A DNA stretch of 64,000 nucleotides from RPQJ01 sp963746325 (GCA_963746325.1 CAVVBC010000024.1:186001-250000); one strand, 5' to 3'. Shown: positions 35,239 through 45,490, numbered from the stretch's first letter. Notes: generated by a model not told the origin, from the sequence alone. Translations and numbers: made by a program.

Positions 35239-37916
35239 AGCACGAGGTTCATGCGCACCAGCTCGGGTTCGTCGGCGTCAGCGCGAGTGGCGAAACCAAG
35301 CGAGCGCGAAAGGTCGATCATGCGCGTGTTCTCGCGCAGTGTGATGCCCGTCATCTGCTGCAGGCCCCGCTCGCGCGCGACGTCGATGAGTCGCACGAAC
35401 AGCGGGCGCGCGACGCCCCTGCCCTGCCATTCGTCGCTCACGACGATCGCGAACTCGCATGTCTCCTCGTCGGGCAGGACGATGTAGCGCGCCACGCCGA
35501 TCTGCTGTTCGTCCTCTTGCGCGGTCTGCAAGACCACGACGAGCGCGAGCTCGCGGTCGTAGTCCACTTGCGTGAACTTCGAGAGCATGGTCGGCGACAG
35601 GTCCTGCAGGCCGAACATGAAGCGCAGGAAGCGCGACTGCTCGGAGAGCCGCTGGACGAAATCACGCTCGATGCCAGCGTCCTCGGGACGGATTGCCCGC
35701 AGCGTTGCGACCCGGCCATCCGGCAGCGGCAGAGGCTGCTGCAGGGCGGCGGGGTACGGATGAATCGCCATGTGCCGGTACAACCGCTGCACCTGGGGTT
35801 CGCGCAGCACGCCGATGCGCGCGTCCACTGCCACGGCGCCCCCGGCAGTGACGATCACCGGGTTGATGTCGATCGCGCCGACGTCCGGCAGCTCACAGAC
35901 GATGTCGGAGACGCGCAGCAGGATGTCTTCGATGGCAGATTGCGCTGCGGCCGGCGCGCCACGCAGGGGCTGCAGCGCGAGTTGGGCGCGCGTCCGCCGG
36001 ATGAGGTCGCGCGCCAGGTACTGGTTGAGGGGCGGCAAGGCGACGGCGCGGTCGCGGATCACCTCGACCATCGTTCCGCCGAGGCCGAAGCTGATCGCCG
36101 GGCCGAACACGGGATCGCGCACCGCGCCGATCATGAGCTCGCGACCGTGGCGCTCGACGTACATCGCCTCGATCAGCGCGCCCTCGAGCCGCGCATCGGG
36201 CCGCGCACTGGCGACGTCGCGCAGCATGTTGACGTAGCCGTCGCGCACGCTGCGCGCGTCCGTCCGCCCGAGCCGCACGCCGCCCACGTCGGTCTTGTGC
36301 GCGATGTCGGGCGACAGGATCTTCATCGCAACGGGGTACCCGATCTCGTCCGCGATGCGGACGGCCTCTGCGGCCGAGTACGCCGGCCGGCTTTGGATCA
36401 CCGGAATGCCGAAAGCGGCGAGCAGGGACTTCGACGCTGCCGGGTCGAGCCACTCGTTGCCCGCCGCACGCGCGGCAACCAGCAGCGACTGCGCCGTGGC
36501 GAGGTCAGGTGACGTTGCGGCGGCGAGGGGCGCCGGCACTTGCAGCAACTGCTCCTGGTTCGCCGTGAACAGCGCCAGCGCAGCGATGGCATCCACGGCA
36601 GCTTCGGGCGTCGGAAACGTCGGGATGCGACTCTCGGCGAAGCGCTGGCGTGCGCGCGTCACGGCCTCGCCCCCCATCCAGCAGGTGAAGACGGGCTTGC
36701 GCTGGACACGCGCGACTTCGATCAGGTCGAGCGCGAACTGGTCGGCATCGGTCAACGCATAGGGTGTCAGGATCGCGAGTAGCGCGTCGACTTGCCCATC
36801 CTGCAGGCACAGCCGCGCGGCTTCCGCGTATTGCGTGGCGGAGGCATCGCCCCGGACATACACCGGGTTGCCGTCCCGTGCACTGGGCGGCAGCAGCGTG
36901 CGCAGCCCTGCCAGTGTCGTGCCTTCGAGCGCGGCCAGTTCCAGCGCGCGCACGGCCGAGCGATCCGCCGCCAGTTGCCCGGGCCCGCCTGCGTTCGTGA
37001 CGATACCGAGCCGGCGACCCCGCAGACGTGCGCCCGCCCCGAGCGTGCTGGCGGCGCTGAAGAGCTGCGACAGGTCGCGGATCCGGAGCACGCCGGCGCG
37101 CCGCATCGCCGCGTCGAACACGTCGTCGCCACCGACGAGCGACCCGGTGTGGAACGCCAGGCTGCCGCGCGATTCGAGTGACCGGCCCGCCTTCATCACC
37201 ACGACGGGCTTGACCCGCGCCGCCGCACGCAACGCGCTCATGAAGCGCCGGGCACCGCCGACACTCTCCAGGTACAGCATGATCCCGTCCGTCGAGCCGT
37301 CGCGGACGAGGAAGTCGAGCACCTCCGCGCAGCTGATGTCCGCGCCGATGCCGGTCGAGATGACGGTCGAGAACCCGACGTGGCGTGAGCGAGCCCAGTC
37401 CAGGGTCGCCGCGCACAAGGCGCTCGACTGCGAAACGAGGGCAAGCCGGCCCGGCAGGGGCAAGCCGCCACCGCAGGCCGCGTTCAGGCCGATGTCGGTC
37501 CGGATCACGCCGAAGGAATTGGGCCCGAGCAGGCGCAGACCGAAACGCCGGGACACCGCCATCACCTCGCGCTCGAGCGTCGCGCCCCGCTCGCCGCCTT
37601 CACGGAAGCCTGCCGCCACGATCACCGCCCCGCGCACGCCGCGCTCGCCACAGTGCTCCAGCACCTGCGGAATGCTGGCCAGTGGGGAGGCAATCAGGGC
37701 CAGATCGACGGCGTCTGGCAGCGAGCGCACATCCGGAAACGTGGCGACGTCCCCGATCGACGGGTGACGGGGATTGACGAGGTAAACCGGACCGCGGAAC
37801 CCGCTGTCCAGCAGGTTGCGGCGCAGGACGTCGCCGATCGTACCCGGCGCATCGCTCGCGCCGACGATGGCGACGGATCCGGGCCGCAGCATGGCCTCGA
37901 TGCGTTGCGCGGTCAT
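35235..37916 (-). CDS. pat: PatZ-type protein lysine acetyltransferase (ACS-like + GNAT fusion)
   Basis: A protein of 893 residues, close to E. coli PatZ. An NDP-forming acyl-CoA synthetase-like part comes first: a CoA-binding Rossmann domain (SVAIVGASDAPGTIGDVL), a ligase-like domain (RRLGIVTNAGGPGQLAADR) and an ATP-grasp region (DIAHKTDVGGVRLG, SFGLGGTMVEVIRDRA). A C-terminal GNAT domain follows at about residue 730 onward (VATLRAIRPEDAGIERDFV ... VVSDEWQGRGVARPLF). It acetylates lysines on metabolic enzymes such as acetyl-CoA synthetase, and the synthetase-like part usually senses acetyl-CoA. It is divergent from an HDAC-family deacetylase. Confidence 0.93.
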   Translation of the reverse strand: MTAQRIEAMLRPGSVAIVGASDAPGTIGDVLRRNLLDSGFRGPVYLVNPRHPSIGDVATFPDVRSLPDAVDLALIASPLASIPQVLEHCGERGVRGAVIVAAGFREGGERGATLEREVMAVSRRFGLRLLGPNSFGVIRTDIGLNAACGGGLPLPGRLALVSQSSALCAATLDWARSRHVGFSTVISTGIGADISCAEVLDFLVRDGSTDGIMLYLESVGGARRFMSALRAAARVKPVVVMKAGRSLESRGSLAFHTGSLVGGDDVFDAAMRRAGVLRIRDLSQLFSAASTLGAGARLRGRRLGIVTNAGGPGQLAADRSAVRALELAALEGTTLAGLRTLLPPSARDGNPVYVRGDASATQYAEAARLCLQDGQVDALLAILTPYALTDADQFALDLIEVARVQRKPVFTCWMGGEAVTRARQRFAESRIPTFPTPEAAVDAIAALALFTANQEQLLQVPAPLAAATSPDLATAQSLLVAARAAGNEWLDPAASKSLLAAFGIPVIQSRPAYSAAEAVRIADEIGYPVAMKILSPDIAHKTDVGGVRLGRTDARSVRDGYVNMLRDVASARPDARLEGALIEAMYVERHGRELMIGAVRDPVFGPAISFGLGGTMVEVIRDRAVALPPLNQYLARDLIRRTRAQLALQPLRGAPAAAQSAIEDILLRVSDIVCELPDVGAIDINPVIVTAGGAVAVDARIGVLREPQVQRLYRHMAIHPYPAALQQPLPLPDGRVATLRAIRPEDAGIERDFVQRLSEQSRFLRFMFGLQDLSPTMLSKFTQVDYDRELALVVVLQTAQEDEQQIGVARYIVLPDEETCEFAIVVSDEWQGRGVARPLFVRLIDVARERGLQQMTGITLRENTRMIDLSRSLGFATRADADEPELVRMNLVL

Positions 37917-38010
37917 GGGTCGAGTGTACGCCTGCAGGTAGGGGGAACTCGCGCATGCTAGCGGGCGCCATTTGCAGGATCATTGCGGCTCACCGCAAAC
38001 GGAGCTGCCC

Positions 38011-38934
38011 ATGGCTGTCGCCTTCGTGACTCACCCGCATTGCCACCTGCACCGGATGGGCGACGAGCATCCGGAACGACCGGCGCGCCTGAACGCCATC
38101 GAGGACGCGCTGCACGCGCGCGGCCTCTACGACCTGCTGCAGCACCACGAGGCCCCGCGCGCCACGGTCGAGCAGCTCACGCGGGTGCATCCGCTCGCCT
38201 ACGTCGAAGACCTGGCCAACCGCTCGCCCGCGGCGGGGCTCGCCCACATCGACCCCGATACCTGGATGTGTCCTGACACCTTCGAGGCGGCGCTGCGAGC
38301 GGCCGGGGCCAACATCCTCGCCACCGACCTGGTGCTCGAGGGACAGGTGGCACGCGCGTTCTGCAACGTGCGGCCGCCCGGTCACCATGCGGAACGCGCG
38401 ACCGCGATGGGATTCTGCTTTTTCAACAATGTGGCCGTGGCGGCGCGGCACGCGCTGGAGCAGCACGGGCTCGAGCGGGTCGCAATCCTCGACTTCGACG
38501 TCCACCTTGGCAACGGCACCGAGGACATCCTGCGTGACGACCACCGCGTACTGCTTTGCTCGTCTTATCAGTACCCGCTATGGCCCGACATGAACCCGCC
38601 GACGCTACCGGGGCGGATCATCAACTGCCCGCTGCCGCCCGGCAGCGGCAGCGAAGTCTTTCGCGCGGCAGTGCAGCAGCACTGGTTGCCGGCGCTCGAG
38701 GTCTTCGCGCCGCAGCTGATACTGATCTCCGCGGGCTTCGACGCGCACGCGGCAGACGACATGTCGCATCTGCGGCTCACGACGGCGGACTATGCGTGGG
38801 TCACGGCAGCAGCGTGTGGCGTCGCCGACCGCCATGCGCAGGGCCGCATCGTCTCGACGCTCGAAGGCGGTTACGACCTCGGATCACTGGCCGCGAGTGC
38901 AGTGGCACACATCGAGCAACTCGCGCTCGCCTGA
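38011..38934 (+). CDS. Histone-deacetylase-family amidohydrolase
   Basis: A zinc-dependent deacetylase of 307 residues related to acetoin-utilisation protein AcuC and class-II HDACs. Catalytic motifs are RPPGHHAERATAMGFC (His-His charge relay), ILDFDVHLGNGTEDIL (zinc Asp and His), ISAGFDAHAADDMS (second zinc Asp) and STLEGGYDLGSL. ATG 38011 follows GGAGCTGCCC. The substrate could be acetylated protein lysine or an acetylpolyamine; the sequence does not decide. The divergent PatZ gene makes protein deacetylation an attractive idea. Confidence 0.92.
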   Translation: MAVAFVTHPHCHLHRMGDEHPERPARLNAIEDALHARGLYDLLQHHEAPRATVEQLTRVHPLAYVEDLANRSPAAGLAHIDPDTWMCPDTFEAALRAAGANILATDLVLEGQVARAFCNVRPPGHHAERATAMGFCFFNNVAVAARHALEQHGLERVAILDFDVHLGNGTEDILRDDHRVLLCSSYQYPLWPDMNPPTLPGRIINCPLPPGSGSEVFRAAVQQHWLPALEVFAPQLILISAGFDAHAADDMSHLRLTTADYAWVTAAACGVADRHAQGRIVSTLEGGYDLGSLAASAVAHIEQLALA

Positions 38935-39163
38935 ACGCGAATACCAGCGAGCGACCATCGAGCGACTGGACGCGCGCCGCGGCAACACGCACAATGACGG
39001 TGCGCGCGTAGATTTTTTTCTCTGCGCGATCGCTCCGCCGCGCTGTTGCCACCAAGTCACAATCTTGCGGGTTCAGTCCACCAGCGCGGCGGGGCGAACT
39101 TCCAGTCTCACCTTCACCCTCGAGCCACCCTCCGCACGAGCTGCGCGCTCCCGCGGCACCCGC

Positions 39164-40309
39164 TCAGCGACGGCTTCCCGCATACAGGTCGAACAGCAGC
39201 AGCTTGCATGGAATGCTGCCGTTCATCAGCGTGATCGTGCGCGACGGCCTGAGCCCGATCGCCTTGTAAGGCGACGCTGCCGCGGCCAGGATCGCGGCGC
39301 GCCAGCCGGCAAAGCGCTGCTTCAGCGTATCGCCCACTTCCTCGTACAGTTGACGCACGTCCGCGTCGGTGCCGCCGATACGATCGCCGTAGGGAAGGTT
39401 GGTGACCAGCAGACCCGAGTCGGCTGGCGGCGCCACGTCCTGCACGCGGGCCACCTCGAACTGCACGTACTTCTCGACGCGCGCCTTGAGCGCGCTCTTG
39501 CGGGCCATGTCGACGAAGTCTCCACGGATATCGGAGGCGACGACGAGAGCGGGCGGCGCCTCGAGTTTCTCGGCCCGGATCCGGTCCTGCGTTTCGCGCC
39601 ATAGCGCGCGGTCGAAGTCCGTGAGCCACTCGAAGTGGAACTCGCCTTTCCTGCGATGGATCTGCGGCGCCTTGCGCACGGCGATCATCGCCGCCTCGAT
39701 GGCGAGCGTACCGCTGCCGCACATCGGATCCAGGAATGGCTGGCTGCCGTCGTAGCCCGCGAATTGCAGGATGGCGGCAGCCAGCGTTTCCTTCAGCGGC
39801 GCGGGGTGGCCCTGCTCACGGTAACCGCGCTTGTGCAGCGACTTGCCCGAGGTGTCGAAACTCAACATGCAGCGCCCGCGCGCGACGTGCGCGACCACCA
39901 CCACCTTGGGCGCGTCGGTATCGACGGGAGGCACGGGCCCGTCACCGCGACCGAAAGCCTCCCGGATGCCTTCGCGCACCTGCGTGATGACCTGCTTCGG
40001 CGTCAGCCCACCCCCTTCGTCGCCCGTGCTCTCCACCATGAAGCCGTGGCGTGCGTCGAACCATTCGGGCCAGTGCAGGCGGCGCACCTGCGAGCGCAGC
40101 ATCGCGGGCGTGTGCGCCGGCACCTCACGCAGCACCTGCAGTATCCGGCTCGCAGTGCGCACGCGCAGATGCAGCTCGTAGAACTGCGCCGGGGTGGCCT
40201 CGAACAGCACCGCGCGAAAGGTGGGCTTCAGGTCCGTGGCGCCCAGCGCCGTCAGCTCGGCCAGCAGCGCGGGCTTCGTCTCCTCGGGGCAGGTTGCGAT
40301 CAGTTGCAT
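39164..40309 (-). CDS. RlmL-like 23S rRNA guanine-N2 methyltransferase (THUMP + MTase)
   Basis: A protein of 381 residues. The N-terminal THUMP-type RNA-binding domain (QLIATCPEETKPALLAELTA) is followed by the UPF0020 methyltransferase domain: LDPMCGSGTLAIEAAMIA for AdoMet, and TNLPYGDRIGG, the [ND]-P-P-Y-type catalytic motif with Leu in the second position. It matches the RlmL half of E. coli RlmKL and lacks the C-terminal RlmK domain. ATG 40309 is chosen; the reading to 40612 only overlaps the upstream methyltransferase gene. It is the last gene of a three-gene minus-strand run. Confidence 0.87.
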   Translation of the reverse strand: MQLIATCPEETKPALLAELTALGATDLKPTFRAVLFEATPAQFYELHLRVRTASRILQVLREVPAHTPAMLRSQVRRLHWPEWFDARHGFMVESTGDEGGGLTPKQVITQVREGIREAFGRGDGPVPPVDTDAPKVVVVAHVARGRCMLSFDTSGKSLHKRGYREQGHPAPLKETLAAAILQFAGYDGSQPFLDPMCGSGTLAIEAAMIAVRKAPQIHRRKGEFHFEWLTDFDRALWRETQDRIRAEKLEAPPALVVASDIRGDFVDMARKSALKARVEKYVQFEVARVQDVAPPADSGLLVTNLPYGDRIGGTDADVRQLYEEVGDTLKQRFAGWRAAILAAAASPYKAIGLRPSRTITLMNGSIPCKLLLFDLYAGSRR

Positions 40310-40316
40310 GGACGAG

Positions 40317-41180
40317 TCATCGACGACGCCGAGGCGCCAGCTCGCCCAGCACCCCGTCACCCTCGAACTGCGTCGAGAAGCCCGCGTGACGCAGGCGCTT
40401 CGCCACTTCCTGCGGCACGTCGCGGCCGCTGGTGAGACGGTTGGGCTCGCCGGTGTAATGAAACAGGCGGCCTTTGGGCTGCAGCACGCGCGCGAGGTGG
40501 TCATAGAAAGCCTGCGAATACAGTTCGCCGGCCAGTCCGAATCGCGGCGGGTCGTGCAGGATCGCCCCAAACGCACGGTCGGGCAGCGCTGCGATGGACT
40601 CGCTGATGTCACCCTGGGTGAGTACCAGCCGGGGGTCAGACGGCGGGGACCACGGATTCAGGCTGCGCAACCACAGCACGTCGTGATTGATCTCGAACGA
40701 CTGCACCTGCGCCACGCCACCGGCCAGGCACCACGCAGCGAAGTAGCCGAGACCGGCGCACGTGTCGAGCACGCGACGGTCTTGCGGGCCGACCAGCTCG
40801 ACCTTGCGCCGTGCATCTTCGTAGGGTGATACATGCCGTGTCGGCAACATCTTGACGCCGTCGATCTCGAACGTCGGCGCGCCCCACTCGGTCGGCACCA
40901 GCTTGAGCAGCGACGTGCCGAAGCGGGCGACGGGCTCGAACGCTGTGCCCGTCCAGTAATAGATGGTCCGGTCCCTGCAGCGCTCGAGGTACGGATAGGC
41001 GTGCCCCTGCCAGTGCCAATGCGTTGGCGTGACGGCCACGACCGTCTGTGATCGCTCGAGGTCCAGCGAACAGGCCACGCTCCGTTGCTCGTGGCGTCGC
41101 GCGTCGAGCAGCCGTGCATTGAGCTCTGCCGTCAGCAGCGGACCGGGCGACGGCACCTCGGCTGCGACCAACGTTGCCAT
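40317..41180 (-). CDS. Class-I AdoMet-dependent methyltransferase
   Basis: A protein of 287 residues. The AdoMet motif is RRVLDTCAGLGYFAAWCL. The acidic ribose-binding strand is VQSFEINHDVLWLRSLNPW, and the catalytic-type motif is AILHDPPRFGLAGELYSQ. The body is MnmC/spermidine-synthase-like. N-terminal PUA-like character (TYYW..., VARFGTSLLKLVPTEWG) suggests an RNA substrate, but this is inference. ATG 41180 is used; the gene ends eight bases before the RlmL-like start, so the two are translated together. Confidence 0.8.
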   Translation of the reverse strand: MATLVAAEVPSPGPLLTAELNARLLDARRHEQRSVACSLDLERSQTVVAVTPTHWHWQGHAYPYLERCRDRTIYYWTGTAFEPVARFGTSLLKLVPTEWGAPTFEIDGVKMLPTRHVSPYEDARRKVELVGPQDRRVLDTCAGLGYFAAWCLAGGVAQVQSFEINHDVLWLRSLNPWSPPSDPRLVLTQGDISESIAALPDRAFGAILHDPPRFGLAGELYSQAFYDHLARVLQPKGRLFHYTGEPNRLTSGRDVPQEVAKRLRHAGFSTQFEGDGVLGELAPRRRR

Positions 41181-41190
41181 GCCGCGCACG

Positions 41191-42384
41191 TTACCCAAGC
41201 CTGCGGCGCAATCCTGCTGCGCGCGCGACCAGCGGGCCCAACGCCTGGGTGTTGGAAGGAGGATCGATCTGCGCCATCGTGAGCTGGTAAACCGCTTCCT
41301 TGCCAGCCGCGAACGCCGGAATGGCCACGACCGTGCGTCCTGCGATCAGGAACGTATCGAGGTCGCCGAACGCCACCAGCAGCGGCGTTCGCGCAGGCCG
41401 GAATGGGCGCAGCGCGCGACCTGCCGCCGCGCGCTCGACGTTCCCGGCGGCGCAATCGCCCATCTCGAGTGCATGGAACGCCTGCTTGGCGAGCGGGCGC
41501 GGCAAGCCCGCCGCGTCGCCGATCACGAACACGTTATCGAAGCGACGACTGCGCAGCGTCCACTCGACGGCCGCCCACTGGCGTGGGCCGGTAGCGAGTC
41601 GCGCTGCAACGAGCAACGGCGGCGCCACGACACCGCCCGTCCAGATGGTGAGATCGGATCGCAGCCTGTCCCCGCCACGCAGATGGACGGCGCCCGGCGT
41701 CACCTTGGCCACCGGAATCCCAGTGTGAATGCGCACGTTGAGGCCGGCGCAATGCTGCCGTACGGCCGCATCGATGCGCGCGGACGTGCCCGCCATCAGC
41801 CGCGGTCCGGCTTCGACGAGGTGCACGAGCATCTGGGTCCGGGTGCGGTAGCGCCGCAGGATCTCGCCGAGCGCCTCGACGCCCTCAAAGCCGCCGCCGA
41901 CGATGACGACCGAACTGGGTCGGCGGGCACGGCCGAGCGCAGCCAGCCGGCGGCGAATCAGTTCGCAGTCGTCGACGCTCTTGAAGGGCAGCGCATGGCG
42001 CTCCGCGCCCTGGACACCATGGGTCTCGTTGCATCCGCCGATCGCCACGATGCAGTAATCGAAGCGATGCTCGACCCCCGCTGCGGTCCCGAGTCGGCCG
42101 TGCTTCGCGTCGATGCTAGTGACGGCTGCCTGCACGAAGCGGTGGCCGGCACGCGTCACCAGCCGCCGTCGCGACAGCCGCAGTTCCGTTGGCCGCTTGG
42201 TCCCTGAGATCAGTTCGTGGATGTTGGGCAGCCACTCGAACCACGGCGACGGATCGAAAACCGTGACGTCGAATTCGACACCCAGCCGCTGGGCGGCGCG
42301 CAGGCCCGCGAAATTGGCACCGACGATTGCGACGCGGGGCCTGGCGAGGGCCGGTGCAGCAGGTCGACGTCGCGTGGAGGGCAT
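41191..42384 (-). CDS. NDH-2-like FAD-dependent pyridine nucleotide oxidoreductase
   Basis: A flavoprotein of 397 residues with two Rossmann folds: VAIVGANFAGLRAAQRLG for FAD and VVIVGGGFEGVEALGEIL for NAD(P)H. The FAD contact is NVFVIGDAAGLPRPLAKQAF. There is no redox-active cysteine pair of the disulfide reductase type, which favours a type-II NADH dehydrogenase or sulfide:quinone reductase relative. The C-terminal amphipathic part (LDTFLIAGRTVVAIPAFAAG) could bind membrane. It leads a minus-strand run with the two methyltransferases. Confidence 0.85.
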   Translation of the reverse strand: MPSTRRRPAAPALARPRVAIVGANFAGLRAAQRLGVEFDVTVFDPSPWFEWLPNIHELISGTKRPTELRLSRRRLVTRAGHRFVQAAVTSIDAKHGRLGTAAGVEHRFDYCIVAIGGCNETHGVQGAERHALPFKSVDDCELIRRRLAALGRARRPSSVVIVGGGFEGVEALGEILRRYRTRTQMLVHLVEAGPRLMAGTSARIDAAVRQHCAGLNVRIHTGIPVAKVTPGAVHLRGGDRLRSDLTIWTGGVVAPPLLVAARLATGPRQWAAVEWTLRSRRFDNVFVIGDAAGLPRPLAKQAFHALEMGDCAAGNVERAAAGRALRPFRPARTPLLVAFGDLDTFLIAGRTVVAIPAFAAGKEAVYQLTMAQIDPPSNTQALGPLVARAAGLRRRLG

Positions 42385-42449
42385 ATCCGGGTCCGGACCG
42401 AGCAATAGACCGCAGTGTAGACTGGATGCTCATCGCCCGCGGAGTCCGC

Positions 42450-43061
42450 ATGCAAAGCATCAAGACGTTCCTCAAGGCCACGCTCGTGGGCGGGCTCATG
42501 TTCCTGGTGCCCGTCCTGCTGCTGTTGGTCGTGCTCGGCAAGGGCCTGCAGTACGCCAACAAGATCGCCGTGCCGCTCGCCAAGTTGCTGCCGGTCAGCC
42601 ACCTGGGGGGCGTGGCGGTGACGACGCTGCTCGCCGCCTGCGTCCTCGTGCTCGTCGCCCTGCTGGCGGGCATGGCCGCCAATACGGCGCCCGGCCGCCG
42701 CTTGACCAACTGGTTCGAGGAGTCGTTGCTTGGCGGCCTGCCGCAGTACCGGATGGTCAAGTCGATGGCCGAAGGTCTCTCGCAGATCGAAAGCGGCGAA
42801 GGATTGCATCCGGTGCTGATGCGCGGCGACGAAGGCTGGATGCTCGGCTACCAGGTGGAGGTCTTGCCGGACGACTGGCGCGTGGTGTTCCTGCCCGCCT
42901 CGCCCACGCCGATGTCGGGCAACGTGATCTACGTCGAAGGCGCGCGCGTACAGGCACTGCCGATTTCGATGCGCGAGGCGATGGTGCTGGTCAAACGCCT
43001 CGGCATCGGCTCGGCGGCGAGCCTGAGCGGTGTCTCGCTCGGCGCGAGCGCGCCCGGCTGA
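42450..43061 (+). CDS. DUF502 membrane protein
   Basis: A protein of 203 residues with two N-terminal helices (KATLVGGLMFLVPVLLLLVV and VAVTTLLAACVLVLVALLAG) and a soluble strand-rich part (GYQVEVLPDDWRVVFLPASP, GNVIYVEGARVQALPISMRE). This is DUF502, an LIP-like family of unknown role. ATG 42450 is used; ATG 42426 is an alternative eight codons upstream. Its stop abuts the stop of the convergent cytochrome gene. Confidence 0.88.
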   Translation: MQSIKTFLKATLVGGLMFLVPVLLLLVVLGKGLQYANKIAVPLAKLLPVSHLGGVAVTTLLAACVLVLVALLAGMAANTAPGRRLTNWFEESLLGGLPQYRMVKSMAEGLSQIESGEGLHPVLMRGDEGWMLGYQVEVLPDDWRVVFLPASPTPMSGNVIYVEGARVQALPISMREAMVLVKRLGIGSAASLSGVSLGASAPG

Positions 43062-45421
43062 TCAGGGCGCGTCGCCGCCCAGCGCCCGGGCGACGAGCAC
43101 CGCCACCTGCGGATCGTCCGGATAAGCCGCCGCCAACCTGCGGGCCGTGGCTTGCGACTCCTGGCGGCGGCCTGCTTCGAGCTGGAACGACGTCAGTGCC
43201 ATCAGCAGCTCCCGATCATACGGCCACCGTCGGGCGGCCTGCGCGAGACTGCGAATCGACTCGTCGACCGCGCCGCTCGAATGCAGCGCCACCGCATGGA
43301 CGTACGCATAGCGAGCGGTGTCCGGATCGAGTTCGACGGCACGCCTGAGCGAGCCCAGCGCGAGATCCTGCTGCTGCAGCCGTACCCGGGCCAGGCCGAG
43401 TGCGTGATGCAGGGTCGCGCTCATCGGCACGCGCTGCAGGCCTTGCTGCAGCAGGTCGGCAGCCTCCTGGTCGCGCCCCAGTGTGCGCAGCAGGTCCGCC
43501 CCGTTCACGTACGCCGGGACGAAATCGGGATCGAGTTCGATCGCCTGCATGAACAGGCCCTGTGCGGCGATCGGCATCGCCCGTAGCGGCCTTGAAGCTG
43601 CCGAGCGCCACGCGCGACTCGGGCCGATCGGACGTGTATTGCAGCGTAGCCACGTATTCCTGCGCCGCGCCCTGCCAGCGCGGCAGCATCTCCTGCGGCA
43701 ACCTGTCTTCGCCGCCCGCGAGCGAGCGCGCGGCCTCGATCCGCACCGCGCGGGTTGCGTCGCCCAGCAGCGGCCCGGCCACGTCGGCGCGTATCTCGGG
43801 TGGCATCGCATCGGCGAGTTGCAGGGTGGCCAGGCGCACCAGCGGGCTCGGGTCGTCGATCAGTTCCTGCGCGAAATCGCGCGTGAATTGACCGCTGCCC
43901 GCCAGGCGCGCCAACGCCGATGCGCGCACCAGCGGCGGCTGCGACTTGTCACCGGCAATGCCACCCAGACGCTCGAGCGCCGCCGGCTCGCCGGTCGCGG
44001 CGTCGCGAAACGCTGCAGCAAACGTCTGGTAGCCCGCGGCATCGCGGCCGAGCCAGCCGCGCACGGCCCGCGCGGCCCATTGCGCATCGCGGTCGGTGTG
44101 GCAGCCGTTGCAGGCGTTTGGCACGCCGAGCTGCACGCTTTCGTCCGGCCGGGGCACGCGCATGCTGTGATCGCGGCGCGGATCGACGACCATGTACGTG
44201 TTCTGCGGCATGTGGCAGCTCACGCACTGCGCACCCGTGGACTGCGCCTCATGGCGATGATGCGCGGCCGCGTCGTACCGGGCCGGTTCGTGGCACTGGG
44301 CGCAGACGGCATTGCCGGGCGCGCGGAGCTTCTGCGTGTGCGGATCATGGCAGTCGCTGCACGTGACACCGGCGGCATGCATGCGGCTCTGCTGCCACGA
44401 ACCCCAGATGAACACCTCGTCCTGCTGCTGGCCATCGTCGTGATACAGGGTCGGCGCGAGCAGCGACGGCAGGTAGTGATCCATGAAGGGTCGCCCGGGC
44501 ACGTAGCCCTCGGCGATCTGCGCGCGGCGCGAGTGACACTGCGCGCAGACTTCGATCTCGCGCTCGGTGGTGCGCGGCGTGCTGCGCACGGGCTTGCCGG
44601 CGGCGTCGCGGTTCCATGTGACGCCGTTGCGCTCGTCAAACCTGACGGTCAGGCCGTCGTCGCCTGCGCGGTCCTTGCGCTGCGCCCAGCGCACATGCGC
44701 GGCCCCCGGCCCGTGGCATGCCTCGCAGCCCACGGCAATCTCGGTGAACGTGGTCGCGAACGTATCGTTGCTGGCGTCGTAGCCTTTCCGCACCTGCGTC
44801 GAATGACAGTCGGCGCACATGAAGTTCCAGTTCTGCGAGCGCCGCGTCCAGTGCAGTTCGTCGGCGTGATCGATGTCCTCTGCCGGGTACTGGCGGAACC
44901 AGCGCTGGCCGCCCTGCTCCCGCGGTCGCGCGTCCCAGGTCACGGCGAGCGCCTGCAGGCGACCACCCGGCAGCTCGACCAGGTACTGCTGCAGGGGTGC
45001 CACGCCAAAGGTGTACTTGACCTCGAAGTCCGCAAGTTGCGCCGTCGGGCCCGTCGGTGCGGACCACCCACTTGCCGTCGCGCTGCGTGAACGTCGTCGT
45101 GACGCCCTGGAAGGTGTAGGTCGCGTCGTTGAAGTCACCGAGTACCGTCTGGCTGCTCGCATGCTGCATCGCGACGGCGTGCTGCGACTGTTGCCAGGCT
45201 TGCGACTCGGCGGCGTGGCATTGCGCACATGCAGCCGAACCGGCGTACTCGACGGGAGTCGAGCCCGGTGCGGCCGACGGCCCAGCCGTAACCGACGGTT
45301 GCGGCTGCGAAGCCTCGCGCCGCTCGAGGACATACCATGCGCCCAACGCTACCAGGGCCACTGCGCCGATGGCCGCGGCCAGGGTTGCCGCTACGTTGCG
45401 AGGCTTGCGTGGAGACGACAA
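43062..45421 (-). pseudogene. Octaheme c-type cytochrome with HEAT and TPR domains, two frameshifts
   Basis: A large extracytoplasmic cytochrome. An N-terminal anchor (AAAIGAVALVALGAWYVLE) is followed by eight CxxCH heme sites: CAQCH, CADCH, CEACH, CAQCH, CSDCH, CAQCH, CVSCH and CNGCH. A HEAT-like region (RASALARLAGSGQFTRDFAQ, VRLATLQLADAMPPEIRADV) and a TPR tail (AIELDPDFVPAYVNGADLLR, VELDPDTARYAYVHAVALHS) follow. The frames change near 45045 and near 43590. All heme motifs survive, so the indels are probably sequence errors. It likely carries electrons across the periplasm; the partner is unknown. It is downstream of a porin gene on the same strand. Confidence 0.88.
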
Positions 45422-45469
45422 CGCGATTTCTCCGGGCGAACAGCGGCGCGCCCCAGGGGGAGGTCGCCG

Positions 45470-45490
45470 CCGGGACGGGGATCGTCCCGG
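45470..45490. repeat. Hairpin between porin and cytochrome genes
   Basis: CCGGGACG (45470-45477) and CGTCCCGG (45483-45490) form a perfect 8-bp stem with a five-base loop in the 137-base gap. No U-run follows in the direction of transcription, so a processing or stability element is as likely as a terminator. Confidence 0.4.

Noticed and set aside
38935..39163. Small gene between the deacetylase and RlmL-like genes
   Set aside because: Open frames here are basic, short and lack ribosome sites; only a T-run near 39010 stands out.
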